The notes: generated by a model from the letters alone, not told the origin. Shown: positions 15,246 through 23,808, numbered from the stretch's first letter. The stretch is 33,811 bases of DNA from Bacteroidota bacterium (GCA_018266845.1 JAFDZO010000036.1:6366-40176); one strand, 5' to 3'. A program made the numbers and translations.

Positions 15246-17897
15246 TTATTTACCCTGATTCATTTTGCTTCTGATTAACTGCTCACGCTGAATAATCGTA
15301 GGATCATTTCTATTATATTGCTTTAGGATGTCTATTATCCTCAAAGCATTATTATAGTCCTGTCTATTTTCATATGCTTCAAGCAATAGCCTGTAAGGAT
15401 TATAGTAATCATTGGGATTTATCTTTTCCTTTGAAGTTCGTATTTCATTTTCCGCCTGCTTGATTACATCATCCATAAGCTCGGTAAACTTAGCTTCATT
15501 TTTAACGTTCTTATACAATAAAGCAACATAGTATTGCATCCTGTAATCCATCGGAACAGCTTTCGGAGATATTACCTCATCCATTCTTTTTAAAGTTTGC
15601 TCTGCAAGATTATAACGCGTTGAATCCTGAGCATAGGTTTCAGCAAGTTTAAGGAATAGATTTCTATATGTGTTTATCATTCGCATGTGATTCTCATCAT
15701 AAAATATACTTGCATCCGTTAGACCTCTGAACTTAAATCCATATCTCGGGGTTTTAGAAGGTTCTGAAGGAGTATCAAATAAGCTTTTTCTCATCAATAC
15801 TGTGTCAACAGCAATTCCAGTCGCGGTGCTTCCAACTTTAAATGGATACAACCTTTGAGCCATTCCTTGCATTGCAAGATACTCGCTTAAGCCAAGATAG
15901 TTATCTGAAGTAACTGTAGTTGACCAGTAAATTGGTCTTTCCCATTTATTTGCTTTAAGAATGTCCAGCATTACAAAATCACTGCCCCTTGCAATCTTTA
16001 TTGCCTGTCCTTGAGCATTATAGTCCATTCCCTGATAATTCCATGTTATTTTGGCAGGGAGATTTGGTTTAGTTCTCATTGAGTCGGGATACGCTTTAAC
16101 AGGCACTTCAAGAGAAAGCACTGTTTTCGGGTCCCATCTGTCAGGTGCAATTTTTCTTAGCTGCGCATCAGTCATTGTAAACGGAACAGTCAATGCTCCA
16201 TAGGGTCTTTCATTTTTAAGCTGAATGTTATACCAGTCCGTTTGAGCAAGTGATAGGTTTACGATTCTTACATCAGTTCTGATTCCATACGCTGCCTGCA
16301 AGCACCAAAGAGGGAATGTATCGTTATCACCGTTTGTGAAAATGATTGCGTCCTTCTCAACGCTCTGTAGCAGGTTATATGCATAATCATATGGAAAATA
16401 ATTTTTGCTTCTATCCTGATAATGGTAATTTACTTTAAGCATATTCAAAGGAACAAAAACGAACGATGCGGCAAGTATCAACGCTCCGCCAGCCATGAAT
16501 GTTTCTTTTTTCATTGCCTCCCGAATCATTTCAATAAGACCATAAATGCCTATTCCAATCCACATGGAATAGACCATAAACGCCCCGACATAGAAGTAGT
16601 CCCTTTCACGCGGCTGAGGGTCTTGCTGATTCTGATACAGCGCCGTTACAACACCCATTGCTATAAACATCATCATAAAGACGAATGCGAGCTTCCAATC
16701 TCGCCGGAAGTGGACCCATATACCTAATAGCCCAAGAGCCATTGGTATTCCCAGAAATTTATAATCAATTCCATCATTTTGATCATATCCTGCCCGACCA
16801 ACATACTGCCAGAGGAGATAACGGGTAAACATGTGATTTATTTGATACCTCCACATAAAGTCAAAATCGCCTGTATAATTCTCCCAAGTCGGTCTGTGCT
16901 GTGGTTCTGGAGAATATCTTCTATCAAGAAATGGCTGTTCGCCATATTGTTCCCGATTCAAATACGAGAGGAGAGTTGTCAGATTATCGGGATTATTTTC
17001 GTCTAAAGGTAAATTAGTAACAGCGGATCTTTGTAGTACAGATATATATGTTGAATAACCTAATATTACCAAAAATACTGATAAGCAGAATAGACTTAAC
17101 ATAGCAATTTTTTTAGCTCTGCCGTAATAAATTCCGAAAATTACTAAACCTAATATAATAACACCGAATATTCCGCTCACATTAATGATTGAAGGGAATT
17201 TTTTTACAATTCCTGGGTAAACAATGAAAAATGCTACTGAAGAAATTAAGAAAGCTATAATTAAAGAATTTCTTGTATAGGTATATCTCCTGAAATAAAA
17301 AAGAAGACCTGCAACAAAAATCATTTGAGCTACCAAAAGGTGAATGCCTAACGCAAGACCGACAACATAGCACATAAATAGTAAGTATCTATCAGAGCCT
17401 GGCTCATCCGCTTTTTCCCACCAAACCATTAATAAATAAGTACAAAGACCAATGAGAAATGTTCCGAAACCATAAACTTCCGCCTCCATCGCATTAAACC
17501 AAAATGAATCACAAAAAGCATAAGATAATGCTCCGATTGCTGCTGAGATACAGACAGTAAATATCTGATAAAAATTATTGGGATTCCCTTTCCAGTTATT
17601 TATAACTTTTACTGAAAAAAGATATAAAAATAAAACACAGAATGCGCTTGAAAATACAGAAAGGTAATTCACCCGCAAACCTATATCAGGTGAAGTGGGA
17701 AGCATTGTAAAAATCTTTCCGACCAGTGTGTGCAGCGGCGCGCCGGGTGGATGAGGAACACCTACCGTAAATGCGCATGCAATAAATTCGCCGCAATCCC
17801 AAAACGAGAGAGTCGGTTGTACTGTCATTATGTAAATAATAACCGAAAATAAAAATACGAATAGTCCCGTAATCTTATTAAAAGTCTTAAAATTCAT
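15246..17897 (-). CDS. DUF2723 protein, TMEM260-like O-mannosyltransferase candidate
   Basis: This 883-aa multi-pass protein begins with the hallmark of DUF2723: a first membrane helix, then TVQPTLSFWDCGEFIACA (WDCGE, 33-37) and VPHPPGAPLHTLVGKIF (49-65). About a dozen membrane helices extend to roughly residue 490, with QDPQPRERDYFYVGAF before the last ones. A soluble domain follows (TNGDNDTFPLWCLQAAYGIRTDVRIVN) with helical, TPR-like repeats at the C-terminus. Eukaryotic TMEM260, a DUF2723 member, is a protein O-mannosyltransferase, so a role in O-glycosylating exported proteins is reasonable. It lies beside two other glycosyltransferase genes. The start ATG at 17897 gives the conserved N-terminus. 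Confidence 0.85.
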   Translation of the reverse strand: MNFKTFNKITGLFVFLFSVIIYIMTVQPTLSFWDCGEFIACAFTVGVPHPPGAPLHTLVGKIFTMLPTSPDIGLRVNYLSVFSSAFCVLFLYLFSVKVINNWKGNPNNFYQIFTVCISAAIGALSYAFCDSFWFNAMEAEVYGFGTFLIGLCTYLLMVWWEKADEPGSDRYLLFMCYVVGLALGIHLLVAQMIFVAGLLFYFRRYTYTRNSLIIAFLISSVAFFIVYPGIVKKFPSIINVSGIFGVIILGLVIFGIYYGRAKKIAMLSLFCLSVFLVILGYSTYISVLQRSAVTNLPLDENNPDNLTTLLSYLNREQYGEQPFLDRRYSPEPQHRPTWENYTGDFDFMWRYQINHMFTRYLLWQYVGRAGYDQNDGIDYKFLGIPMALGLLGIWVHFRRDWKLAFVFMMMFIAMGVVTALYQNQQDPQPRERDYFYVGAFMVYSMWIGIGIYGLIEMIREAMKKETFMAGGALILAASFVFVPLNMLKVNYHYQDRSKNYFPYDYAYNLLQSVEKDAIIFTNGDNDTFPLWCLQAAYGIRTDVRIVNLSLAQTDWYNIQLKNERPYGALTVPFTMTDAQLRKIAPDRWDPKTVLSLEVPVKAYPDSMRTKPNLPAKITWNYQGMDYNAQGQAIKIARGSDFVMLDILKANKWERPIYWSTTVTSDNYLGLSEYLAMQGMAQRLYPFKVGSTATGIAVDTVLMRKSLFDTPSEPSKTPRYGFKFRGLTDASIFYDENHMRMINTYRNLFLKLAETYAQDSTRYNLAEQTLKRMDEVISPKAVPMDYRMQYYVALLYKNVKNEAKFTELMDDVIKQAENEIRTSKEKINPNDYYNPYRLLLEAYENRQDYNNALRIIDILKQYNRNDPTIIQREQLIRSKMNQGK

Positions 17898-18042
17898 TTA
17901 GTTTTTCTTAGTAATTTCCTGTGAAAATTAGTGGATAATTAGAGAAATTAAAGTAATTATGCGTGATTTTCAAGATAAAGTGAGAGGTAAAAACCATCTT
18001 TTTACCGAATGACAAAAAATTTTTAGTAACTCAATCGTATAT

Positions 18043-18080
18043 AAAAAAAAACGGACTACTTCTAATACGTAATCCGTTTT
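18043..18080 (-). terminator. Intrinsic terminator of the outer-membrane barrel gene
   Basis: AAAACGGA (from 18047) pairs with TCCGTTTT (ending 18080), with partial continuation inward; read on the minus strand the hairpin is followed by a run of T. It lies 27 nt after the stop at 18107. Confidence 0.7.
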
Positions 18081-18106
18081 CTATAGATTATTTTTTTATG
18101 CCGGAA

Positions 18107-18808
18107 TTAAATTCCTATCTTAAACCCTAACCCGACTGCAACCGAAAAATAGCTTCTTGCATCTAAATCAACAGGGGTTCCTGAATAAACTCCAGGGTTG
18201 CTTCCGCCTGTAACAGTATAAGTATTAACAGTAGTTACGCCTGATTTACTGAAGAGGTTATGATATTTTAAAGCCACATTTGCAGTTCCTATTGGACCTA
18301 AGCCGATATTTAGACCTGCGCCGACATTAAATCCCATCTGGCTGAATGCGTTGAAAATATACTTTGTGGTTACTGCAGGATTTGTTACAGTGGTTGTAGT
18401 CAAATCTCCGGGACGGGTTCCGTAGATACCCCACCCTAAATCACCATACACTCTCCAAAGCATATTACCGGGAATATTTAAGTAAAATCTCGGTCCGATG
18501 CTTCCCGAAAGCATATAAGTCGTTTCCTGAGTTGTTGTAACGCCTAATAAACTTTGACTTTTCGAAGTTAAAAAATCTGCGCTAAAATTTCCATAAATAC
18601 CAAAACTTGGTGTAACATTTGCTACCACTTCCAGCTGTCCTCCGGGGAATGCCTGAAATGAATTTTTAAAATCATCGTTTGAAAGCGGAGTGCCATAACC
18701 GCCCTTAAGTATGATTTCAAGACTCGGTTTAATAGGTAATAGTTTTTGGGCTGATGATACTCCTGTTACAGATAAAATCAGAAGAAGTGTAAAAATAATT
18801 TTTTTCAA
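18107..18808 (-). CDS. Outer-membrane beta-barrel protein
   Basis: This 233-aa protein has a clear signal peptide (MKKIIFTLLLILSVTGVSSAQ) and amphipathic alternating strands with glycines and aromatics, ending SYFSVAVGLGFKIGI with an inward-facing barrel end, as in small OmpA/OmpW-like barrels. The start is TTG at 18808, supported by a strong Shine-Dalgarno AAAGGAG (18814-18820) 5 nt upstream. There is no peptidoglycan-binding domain. It is flanked by terminators on both sides, so it is a single-gene unit. Function is not predictable beyond an outer-membrane location. Confidence 0.8.
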   Translation of the reverse strand: MKKIIFTLLLILSVTGVSSAQKLLPIKPSLEIILKGGYGTPLSNDDFKNSFQAFPGGQLEVVANVTPSFGIYGNFSADFLTSKSQSLLGVTTTQETTYMLSGSIGPRFYLNIPGNMLWRVYGDLGWGIYGTRPGDLTTTTVTNPAVTTKYIFNAFSQMGFNVGAGLNIGLGPIGTANVALKYHNLFSKSGVTTVNTYTVTGGSNPGVYSGTPVDLDARSYFSVAVGLGFKIGI

Positions 18809-18942
18809 TTTCTCTCCTTTAAAATTTAGTTTAATTAATATAGTTGAAAGCTGCTTATGAATAAAATATTTTCAAATTTACTAATAATAAAATCTTTATT
18901 CTACTGTTTTGAGGTTCATTGCCTGCAACATCTTACCGGCAT

Positions 18943-18975
18943 AAAAAAAAGCGGTCAAAATTTTTAACCGCTTTT
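18943..18975 (-). terminator. Intrinsic terminator of clpP
   Basis: AAAAGCGGT (18947-18955) pairs with ACCGCTTTT (18967-18975), with an inner AAAA/TTTT stem; the minus-strand read-out ends in a run of T. It lies 30 nt after the clpP stop. Confidence 0.85.
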
Positions 18976-19004
18976 ATTATAAAAAAAACTAACGAAAAAT
19001 CAGA

Positions 19005-19679
19005 TTACTTTTTTTCAGGCTTTTCTCTCTTTGTAAGTATCACATCAATCAAGCCGTAATCTTTTGCCTGCTCCGCTGTCATGTAATTGTCGCGGTCGGC
19101 ATCCTTGAGAATTTCTTCAACAGGTTTCCCTGAATGATTTGAAATTATCTTATACAAAGTATCGCGAGTTCTTAGCATTTCCTTTGTATAAATCTCTATA
19201 TCTGCTGCCTGACCTTGAGTTCCCCCTAAAGGCTGGTGCATCATAATTTTTGAGTGCGGCAAAGCCATTCTTTTTCCCGGCGCGCCGCCTGTTAAAAGTA
19301 CCTGCCCCATAGAAGCAGCCATACCTACGCACATTGTACTGATGTCAGGTCTTACATATTGCATGGTGTCATATATTGCAAGTCCTGCTGAAACGCTTCC
19401 TCCGGGAGAGTTAATATAAAACATAACATCTTTATCCGGGTCTTCCGATTCAAGAAAAATCAACTGAGCAACTACAAGAGATGCGATTTCGTCATACACA
19501 GGCGTTCCGAGAAAAACTATTCTCTCTTTTAAAAGGCGCGAATAAATATCATAAGCTCTTTCCCCTCTTGAAGTCTGCTCAACTACCATAGGAACTAACT
19601 GATTTTTTATCTGCTGCACCTGATTCAAACCATGGTGAATAAACGACTCATTTCTTTTGATAATGTTTGTAAAATCCAT
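19005..19679 (-). CDS. clpP: ATP-dependent Clp protease proteolytic subunit
   Basis: ClpP forms the barrel-shaped serine protease that degrades proteins fed by ClpX or ClpA-type unfoldases. The catalytic triad is intact: Ser123 in [11 protein letters not shown], His148 in MMHQPLGG and Asp197 in DADRDNYM, with the same spacings as E. coli (25 and 49 residues). The mature part begins around [22 protein letters not shown], so the first 30 residues may be a propeptide. It lies 24 nt downstream of trigger factor, the standard tig-clpP order, but clpX does not follow: a terminator and an unrelated barrel gene come next. Confidence 0.96.
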   Translation of the reverse strand: MDFTNIIKRNESFIHHGLNQVQQIKNQLVPMVVEQTSRGERAYDIYSRLLKERIVFLGTPVYDEIASLVVAQLIFLESEDPDKDVMFYINSPGGSVSAGLAIYDTMQYVRPDISTMCVGMAASMGQVLLTGGAPGKRMALPHSKIMMHQPLGGTQGQAADIEIYTKEMLRTRDTLYKIISNHSGKPVEEILKDADRDNYMTAEQAKDYGLIDVILTKREKPEKK

Positions 19680-19703
19680 TTTGTGTTTTGAAGTTAATAA
19701 AAT

Positions 19704-20999
19704 TTATTTTTCGTCAGAAGGCATGCTGTCAACAAGCTCCTGCTTTTTCCTTAATTCTTTTTTCTCTGTAATTTTCGCATTAGAGATTAAGAAATCAAGA
19801 ACTTTATCATTCAATATTCTCATCCTGATATCATCGTTCTGCTTATATATATTCAAAAGATTTTCGGCAGGGATATTGAATCTCTGCGCTGTTTCTTCTG
19901 CAAGCTTCATATAGTCAGCATCTTCTGCTGTGATGTTTTCCGCTTTGATAAGTTCTTCACGAAGAAGCATCCACTTTGCAGCAACAATTGCATCTACTCT
20001 CTTCTGCTTTCTTATTTCAGCTTCGTCAATTCCGTGATTGTGCCCCTTATGTTTTTCCTTCTCTTCCTTTACAAAGTCATCGAGGAAATACTCGACATAT
20101 TTATCAGGCACGATAACGTCATTAGCTTTTATCATTTCGTTCACAACATCATTCTTTAGCCTGTTTGAAGCAATGTCATCGTAAACTTTCTGAATTCCGG
20201 TTCTTATTTCATTTCGGAATTCTTCTTCGGTTTTGATTTCATCCTTGCCTAAAACCTTTTTGAAAAACTCTTCATTCAGTTCGGAAAGAATTACTTTCTC
20301 AACCTTTGATGCAGTTACCTGAACTTTTTTAGGGCTTCCGTCTGCATTCTTTGTTTCGACAACTCTTGTTTCGCCTTCTTTAATATTTTTAAAGCCTGAT
20401 TTGAACTCAGGATAAATATCAGGATTAGCAAGATAAACCTGCAAGCCGTTCTGCGTTTCCCCTACTATAACATTTCCCGCGTCATCTAAGTTCTGTATAT
20501 CAACAGTTATCATATACTGGTCATCCAGCGCTTCTCCGTCCATTTCAAAACCGGCGTTTCTAAATCTGTAATAATCAATTTCCTCATCTACCAGAGATTC
20601 ATCAATTTCAAAAATTGTTTTATTCAGCTCAAGCCCTTTGTATTCTTCAAGTTTTACCACCGGCTTTGTTTCATAAGCTATCTTAAAAGTAAACTTCTCT
20701 TTGGGCTTATAGTCCATATCAAGAATTGCCCCAATATCAATAATATCTACATTATTATCTTTCACGTATTTTCTGAAAACATCGTTTGTAATATCTTCCA
20801 ACGCATTATATTCCAGACTGTCTCCATACATTTTTTTAATCATTGAGAGCGGAGCTTTTCCTTTTCTAAATCCCGGAATATTCGCTTTCTTACGAAATTT
20901 CTCAACAGCTTTTTCAAAATGAGGAATTAACTCATCGTAGGTTAAAGTAGCTTCGAACTCTTTTTTAGTGTTCTCTAATTCTTTGATATTAGTTTCCAA
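19704..20999 (-). CDS. tig: Trigger factor (ribosome-associated chaperone)
   Basis: Trigger factor binds the ribosome exit tunnel and protects nascent chains. The ribosome-docking signature GFRKGKAP is at 43-50, within the N-terminal domain. A degenerate FKBP-like domain (about 150-235, DDQYMITVDI region) and a long helical C-terminal chaperone domain follow. The length of 431 aa is normal. The start codon is TTG at 20999. Odd points are a His-containing insertion (EKHKGHNHG, near 330) and weak conservation of the PPIase site, both common outside Proteobacteria. It is co-transcribed with clpP. Five GTTACA-type motifs lie upstream. Confidence 0.93.
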   Translation of the reverse strand: METNIKELENTKKEFEATLTYDELIPHFEKAVEKFRKKANIPGFRKGKAPLSMIKKMYGDSLEYNALEDITNDVFRKYVKDNNVDIIDIGAILDMDYKPKEKFTFKIAYETKPVVKLEEYKGLELNKTIFEIDESLVDEEIDYYRFRNAGFEMDGEALDDQYMITVDIQNLDDAGNVIVGETQNGLQVYLANPDIYPEFKSGFKNIKEGETRVVETKNADGSPKKVQVTASKVEKVILSELNEEFFKKVLGKDEIKTEEEFRNEIRTGIQKVYDDIASNRLKNDVVNEMIKANDVIVPDKYVEYFLDDFVKEEKEKHKGHNHGIDEAEIRKQKRVDAIVAAKWMLLREELIKAENITAEDADYMKLAEETAQRFNIPAENLLNIYKQNDDIRMRILNDKVLDFLISNAKITEKKELRKKQELVDSMPSDEK

Positions 21000-21051
21000 T
21001 TTATTTGTATTAAAAATTTAATAAACGTGTAAAATAACCTTAATTATATTG

Positions 21052-21173
21052 TGTTACAATTCAATAAATTTTACTATAAAAAGTAACATTATTGTAACAT
21101 TTCAAAATCTAAGTATTGATTTTTCAACATTTCAATTTTCTAAAAATGTTACCTTTCCCGTTTTGTGTTACAT
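21052..21173. promoter_or_regulatory. Cluster of five GTTACA/TGTAAC motifs upstream of tig
   Basis: Within 122 bp there are TGTTACA (21052-21058), GTAACAT (21083-21089), TGTAACAT (21093-21100), ATGTTAC (21146-21152) and TGTTACAT (21166-21173), in both orientations. They start 53 bp upstream of the tig start codon. No gene reads through this stretch. Operator sites for an unknown regulator are the simplest reading; chance in AT-rich sequence cannot be excluded. Confidence 0.4.
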
Positions 21174-21273
21174 TTTGCTGCATTTTTTTTCGTGACGTGA
21201 AACAAATTTTTTAAAAAATCCTTAATAAATTATGGGTATGTTTCTCCAAATTAAAGTCATTTATTTATACCAA

Positions 21274-21594
21274 AATCTCAGCCTCACCACACGGCAAAAA
21301 TTTTGCAACCCTATCTTAAAGAGGCTGTTCGAAAGTCCACATTTCTCCTTGCGAAGCTCCTGCTTAGCAAGGAATATATTTTATGAAGCTCCGCTTCATT
21401 ACTAAACGGAGTTTTGCGGGCACTTTCCGTCCCAAACGGAGTTTGGGACGGAGAACCTTCAATCAGTTTTTGACTTTTCACACAATCTCTTTAGGATGGG
21501 GCTGCTATATTATTAGTAAGTCCCGATGGGATGTCTAATTAAAAAAAAAATAATACATTCTAAAATTATTTTTTGTCGTGTGGTAAGAATCTCA
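21274..21594. mobile_element. MITE-like structured element with inverted repeats and flanking direct repeat
   Basis: This accounts for most of the 759-bp gene-free stretch at 21000-21758. The outer inverted repeat is ACCACACGGCAAAAA (21286-21300) against TTTTTGTCGTGTGGT (21570-21584), 14 of 15 complementary with the odd one a G-U. A second, nested pair is GCAACCCTATCTTAAAGAG (21305-21323) against CTCTTTAGGATGGGGCTGC (21487-21505), with 16 Watson-Crick, two G-U and one mismatch. The heptamer AATCTCA occurs at 21274-21280 and 21588-21594, just outside both ends, as a target-site duplication would. The inside carries at least four hairpins and no coding frame of note. This fits a non-autonomous transposon (MITE) or a structured RNA element; the transposase family is not identifiable. 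Confidence 0.55.
21346..21452. repeat. Series of tight hairpins inside the MITE-like element
   Basis: Consecutive hairpins are: TCCTTGC (21346-21352) with GCAAGGA (21367-21373), continued inward by AAGC/GCTT; ATGAAGC-TCC-GCTTCAT (21383-21399); AAAC-GGA-GTTT (21404-21414); and TCCGTCCCAAAC (21426-21437) with GTTTGGGACGGA (21441-21452), a perfect 12-bp stem on a GGA loop. Three of the four have a 3-nt GGA or TCC loop. Confidence 0.75.
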
Positions 21595-21706
21595 AAAGGC
21601 AATATTACGGCATCTGTAATAAGGATATTTCTACAAATCAAATACTGAAGCTGAAGAAATCACATTCTGCGTTTACTTGCTGTAATAACTTCAAACAGAA
21701 AACAAA

Positions 21707-21736
21707 AAACCCCGTAAAATTTCTCTTACGGGGTTT
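21707..21736 (-). terminator. Intrinsic terminator of the acidic-tail protein gene
   Basis: A perfect 11-bp stem (AAACCCCGTAA 21707-21717 / TTACGGGGTTT 21726-21736), 8-nt loop, followed on the minus strand by TTTTTTG. It lies 22 nt after the stop at 21759. Confidence 0.9.
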
Positions 21737-21758
21737 ATAATAATAAATATTTTAAAAA

Positions 21759-22532
21759 TTAGTTATCGCTGTCTTCATCTTCTGAATCTTCATCTTCCGA
21801 TTCGGATTCTGCGGTAGCGACTCTGTATGTTCCCGTGCCGCGCACAGTCGAGCGCGAGTCAGTGCAGGTAACATTTCCTCTTGTTTGTTTATTGGGGTTG
21901 CTGAAAGAGTTCACGATTACATTTTTTATATCACCCTTCTCATTACCGTAAACTACTTTTATCTTCTTAAAGCACTCTTCAATTTTCTTCACATTTTTCA
22001 AACTCACGGTTGTTGTAACCGCCATTTCAATATCATCTTTGGAAACTTTACCGGTATATGTAAATGACTTCTCCCTGCATTCAGGAGCTGAATTTGAGTA
22101 GCTTGTAACGTATGACTGGGGAACGCTCACCTCTTCTTTTTGCTCCGCTTCATCTGAATCGAATGAAGTACCATATTTTACTTTATCGCTTATACGCGAC
22201 TGCTGACTTTTCTCTCTTCTTTCCGATTCAATCAAACCTGTTGTTAACCCCGCAATGAACTCATCTGCATCACTCATTGACTCAGTAATCATTTCAATCT
22301 TAGGCGATTTTAATTCATCCTGCTGAATAGAAAAAGAATAAACAATTTTCGGCAAAGGCAGTTTTTTCTGCTTTACTGAATTGTTTATTTCAAACATCTT
22401 GTAAGGCATTCCGAGGGATGAGAATTTCTTTAACTGAACGTCAGTAATCTTGAAATCAGTGAGGATATAATATCCGAAAGCAGCTACAAAAGCAATCAAC
22501 AATGAGCTAAAAAAACGGGATTTGCTTTTCAT
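21759..22532 (-). CDS. Membrane-anchored protein of unknown function with acidic C-terminal tail
   Basis: I do not recognise this 257-aa protein. Residues 7-24 form a hydrophobic signal-anchor (FFSSLLIAFVAAFGYYIL), predicting a single membrane pass with the rest outside the cytoplasm. The next 70 residues are beta-like (KIVYSFSIQQDELKSPKIEM); a polar linker (about 100-150) leads to a second structured region with three cysteines (PECREKS, EECFKKI, TCTDSR), which could form disulfides. The last 17 residues are almost all Glu, Asp and Ser, as in metal-binding or highly charged tails. A perfect 20-bp palindrome lies 74 nt upstream of the start, and a strong terminator follows. It is a single-gene unit. 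Confidence 0.65.
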   Translation of the reverse strand: MKSKSRFFSSLLIAFVAAFGYYILTDFKITDVQLKKFSSLGMPYKMFEINNSVKQKKLPLPKIVYSFSIQQDELKSPKIEMITESMSDADEFIAGLTTGLIESERREKSQQSRISDKVKYGTSFDSDEAEQKEEVSVPQSYVTSYSNSAPECREKSFTYTGKVSKDDIEMAVTTTVSLKNVKKIEECFKKIKVVYGNEKGDIKNVIVNSFSNPNKQTRGNVTCTDSRSTVRGTGTYRVATAESESEDEDSEDEDSDN

Positions 22533-22605
22533 TTACTTGAGATTAGCTTAATGATTTTGATTAATATAAAATTAAGAAGTTTAATTTTGAAAAGCAAGAA
22601 GAAAA

Positions 22606-22625
22606 TTACATAAGCGCTTATGTAA
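22606..22625. promoter_or_regulatory. Perfect 20-bp palindrome
   Basis: TTACATAAGCGCTTATGTAA is an uninterrupted inverted repeat. It lies between the LLM oxidoreductase gene's 3' end and the start of the acidic-tail protein gene, 74 nt upstream of the latter. The lack of any loop favours a protein-binding operator over a terminator hairpin. Confidence 0.45.
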
Positions 22626-22633
22626 ATTCAAAG

Positions 22634-22660
22634 AGTGGAATTCCTATATACGGAATCACT
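22634..22660 (-). terminator. Possible terminator hairpin of the LLM oxidoreductase gene
   Basis: ATTCC (22640-22644) pairs with GGAAT (22652-22656) and AGTG (22634-22637) with CACT (22657-22660), with a 2-nt bulge and a 7-nt loop, 12 nt after the stop. The following T tract is weak. Confidence 0.35.
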
Positions 22661-22672
22661 TTTAATAAAGTT

Positions 22673-23647
22673 TCACTGCTCAAAAAAATAATCAGCGAGC
22701 AGTTTATACGAATTAAGCTTATCCTCCGGTCTTTCACAAATGGTTACGAGCGTCATCTCATGAACTGCCAGCTTTTTTTTGGTTTCCAATAGCCGTTCGG
22801 CAACGGTTTTTACATCTCCGACGTAAGCGCTTTTGCGCTTGAACTCAACAAGCATTTTTTCCTGAAAACTGAATGTATGGCTTTTAGCTTCTTCTTCACC
22901 GGGAAAATTTTCGTTCTTGCCATACAGCATACTATTGACAGCCCAAACTTCAACAGGCTTAACAAGCTCCAATGCTTTTTCTTCCGTGCCGGCTGCCATG
23001 CAAAAAACGGCAAGATTTATATACGGCTCCTTCAGGTAAACAGACGGTTCAAAATTTTGATAGTACGCCGCCAATGCCTGTACGCATTGGTCATCACTGA
23101 TAAAATTTGCAAATGAATATCTAAGCCCTTTCCTGGCGGCATACAAAGCGCTGTCAACGCTCGTGCCAAGTACCCAAACCTCAGGTGCGCTTTCTATTAA
23201 AGGAGAGGCAATTTTAGATTCTGAATTTTTTGCATCCAGATATGTAAGCAGCTCATCAACTTTTCCAAAAACATCTTTCGGCGCGGAGTTTAATCTGCTA
23301 TTTGTTCTTGCATCTGCGCCGCCGGCTCTCCCAATTCCTAAATCAATTCTAAGAGGATACAACGACTCAAGCATTTTGAACTGTTCGGCAATTTTCAAAG
23401 GACTATAATGCGTGAGCAATACTCCGCCTGAACCTAATCTGATTTTGCCCGTAACGCTTCCTAACGATGAGATTAAAATTTCAGGACTCGCCGAAGCAAA
23501 TGATTTCGTATTGTGATGCTCTGCAAACCAAAAGCGGTGATAATTATTTTCGTCGGCAAATTTTGCTAATGCAACAGTTTCATTTATTCCCTGTTGGTAT
23601 GTTTTGCCCGTAAATACAGGCGACTGGTCGAGTATATTCAGTTTCAT
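22673..23647 (-). CDS. Luciferase-like (LLM class) flavin-dependent oxidoreductase
   Basis: The 324-aa product is a TIM-barrel flavin enzyme of the bacterial luciferase superfamily, probably using FMNH2 on an unknown substrate. Diagnostic stretches are the N-terminus KLNILDQSPVF, the FWFAEHHN motif (about 39-46), then IRLGSGGVLLTHYSPLKIAE, LYPLRIDLGIGRAGG and EVWVLGTS. These match the MsnO8/YhbW-like branch of the family. There is no signal peptide, so it is cytoplasmic. A small hairpin (TGC-ATGCT/AGCAT-GCA, 23663-23682) lies just upstream of the start. The gene stands alone between the tRNA gene and the acidic-tail gene. Confidence 0.9.
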   Translation of the reverse strand: MKLNILDQSPVFTGKTYQQGINETVALAKFADENNYHRFWFAEHHNTKSFASASPEILISSLGSVTGKIRLGSGGVLLTHYSPLKIAEQFKMLESLYPLRIDLGIGRAGGADARTNSRLNSAPKDVFGKVDELLTYLDAKNSESKIASPLIESAPEVWVLGTSVDSALYAARKGLRYSFANFISDDQCVQALAAYYQNFEPSVYLKEPYINLAVFCMAAGTEEKALELVKPVEVWAVNSMLYGKNENFPGEEEAKSHTFSFQEKMLVEFKRKSAYVGDVKTVAERLLETKKKLAVHEMTLVTICERPEDKLNSYKLLADYFFEQ

Positions 23648-23808
23648 ATAACATATCTTCGCTGCAATGCTTTAGCATAGCAACGGAAATGGATTAAAAA
23701 TAAATTTTATAATTTGTAATTTAGCAGTTGTGATAAGCAATTATAATTCACAATTCCATTCATATTGAATGCTGCAAATTGAAAATTACTGATTGTTAAT
23801 TGAAAGCC

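Noticed and set aside
23648..23808. AT-rich spacer with loosely repeated AATTGTAATT-like segments before the tRNA gene.
   Set aside because: Repeats are irregular and low-complexity; only the small hairpin at 23663-23682 is distinct, and it has no clear role.
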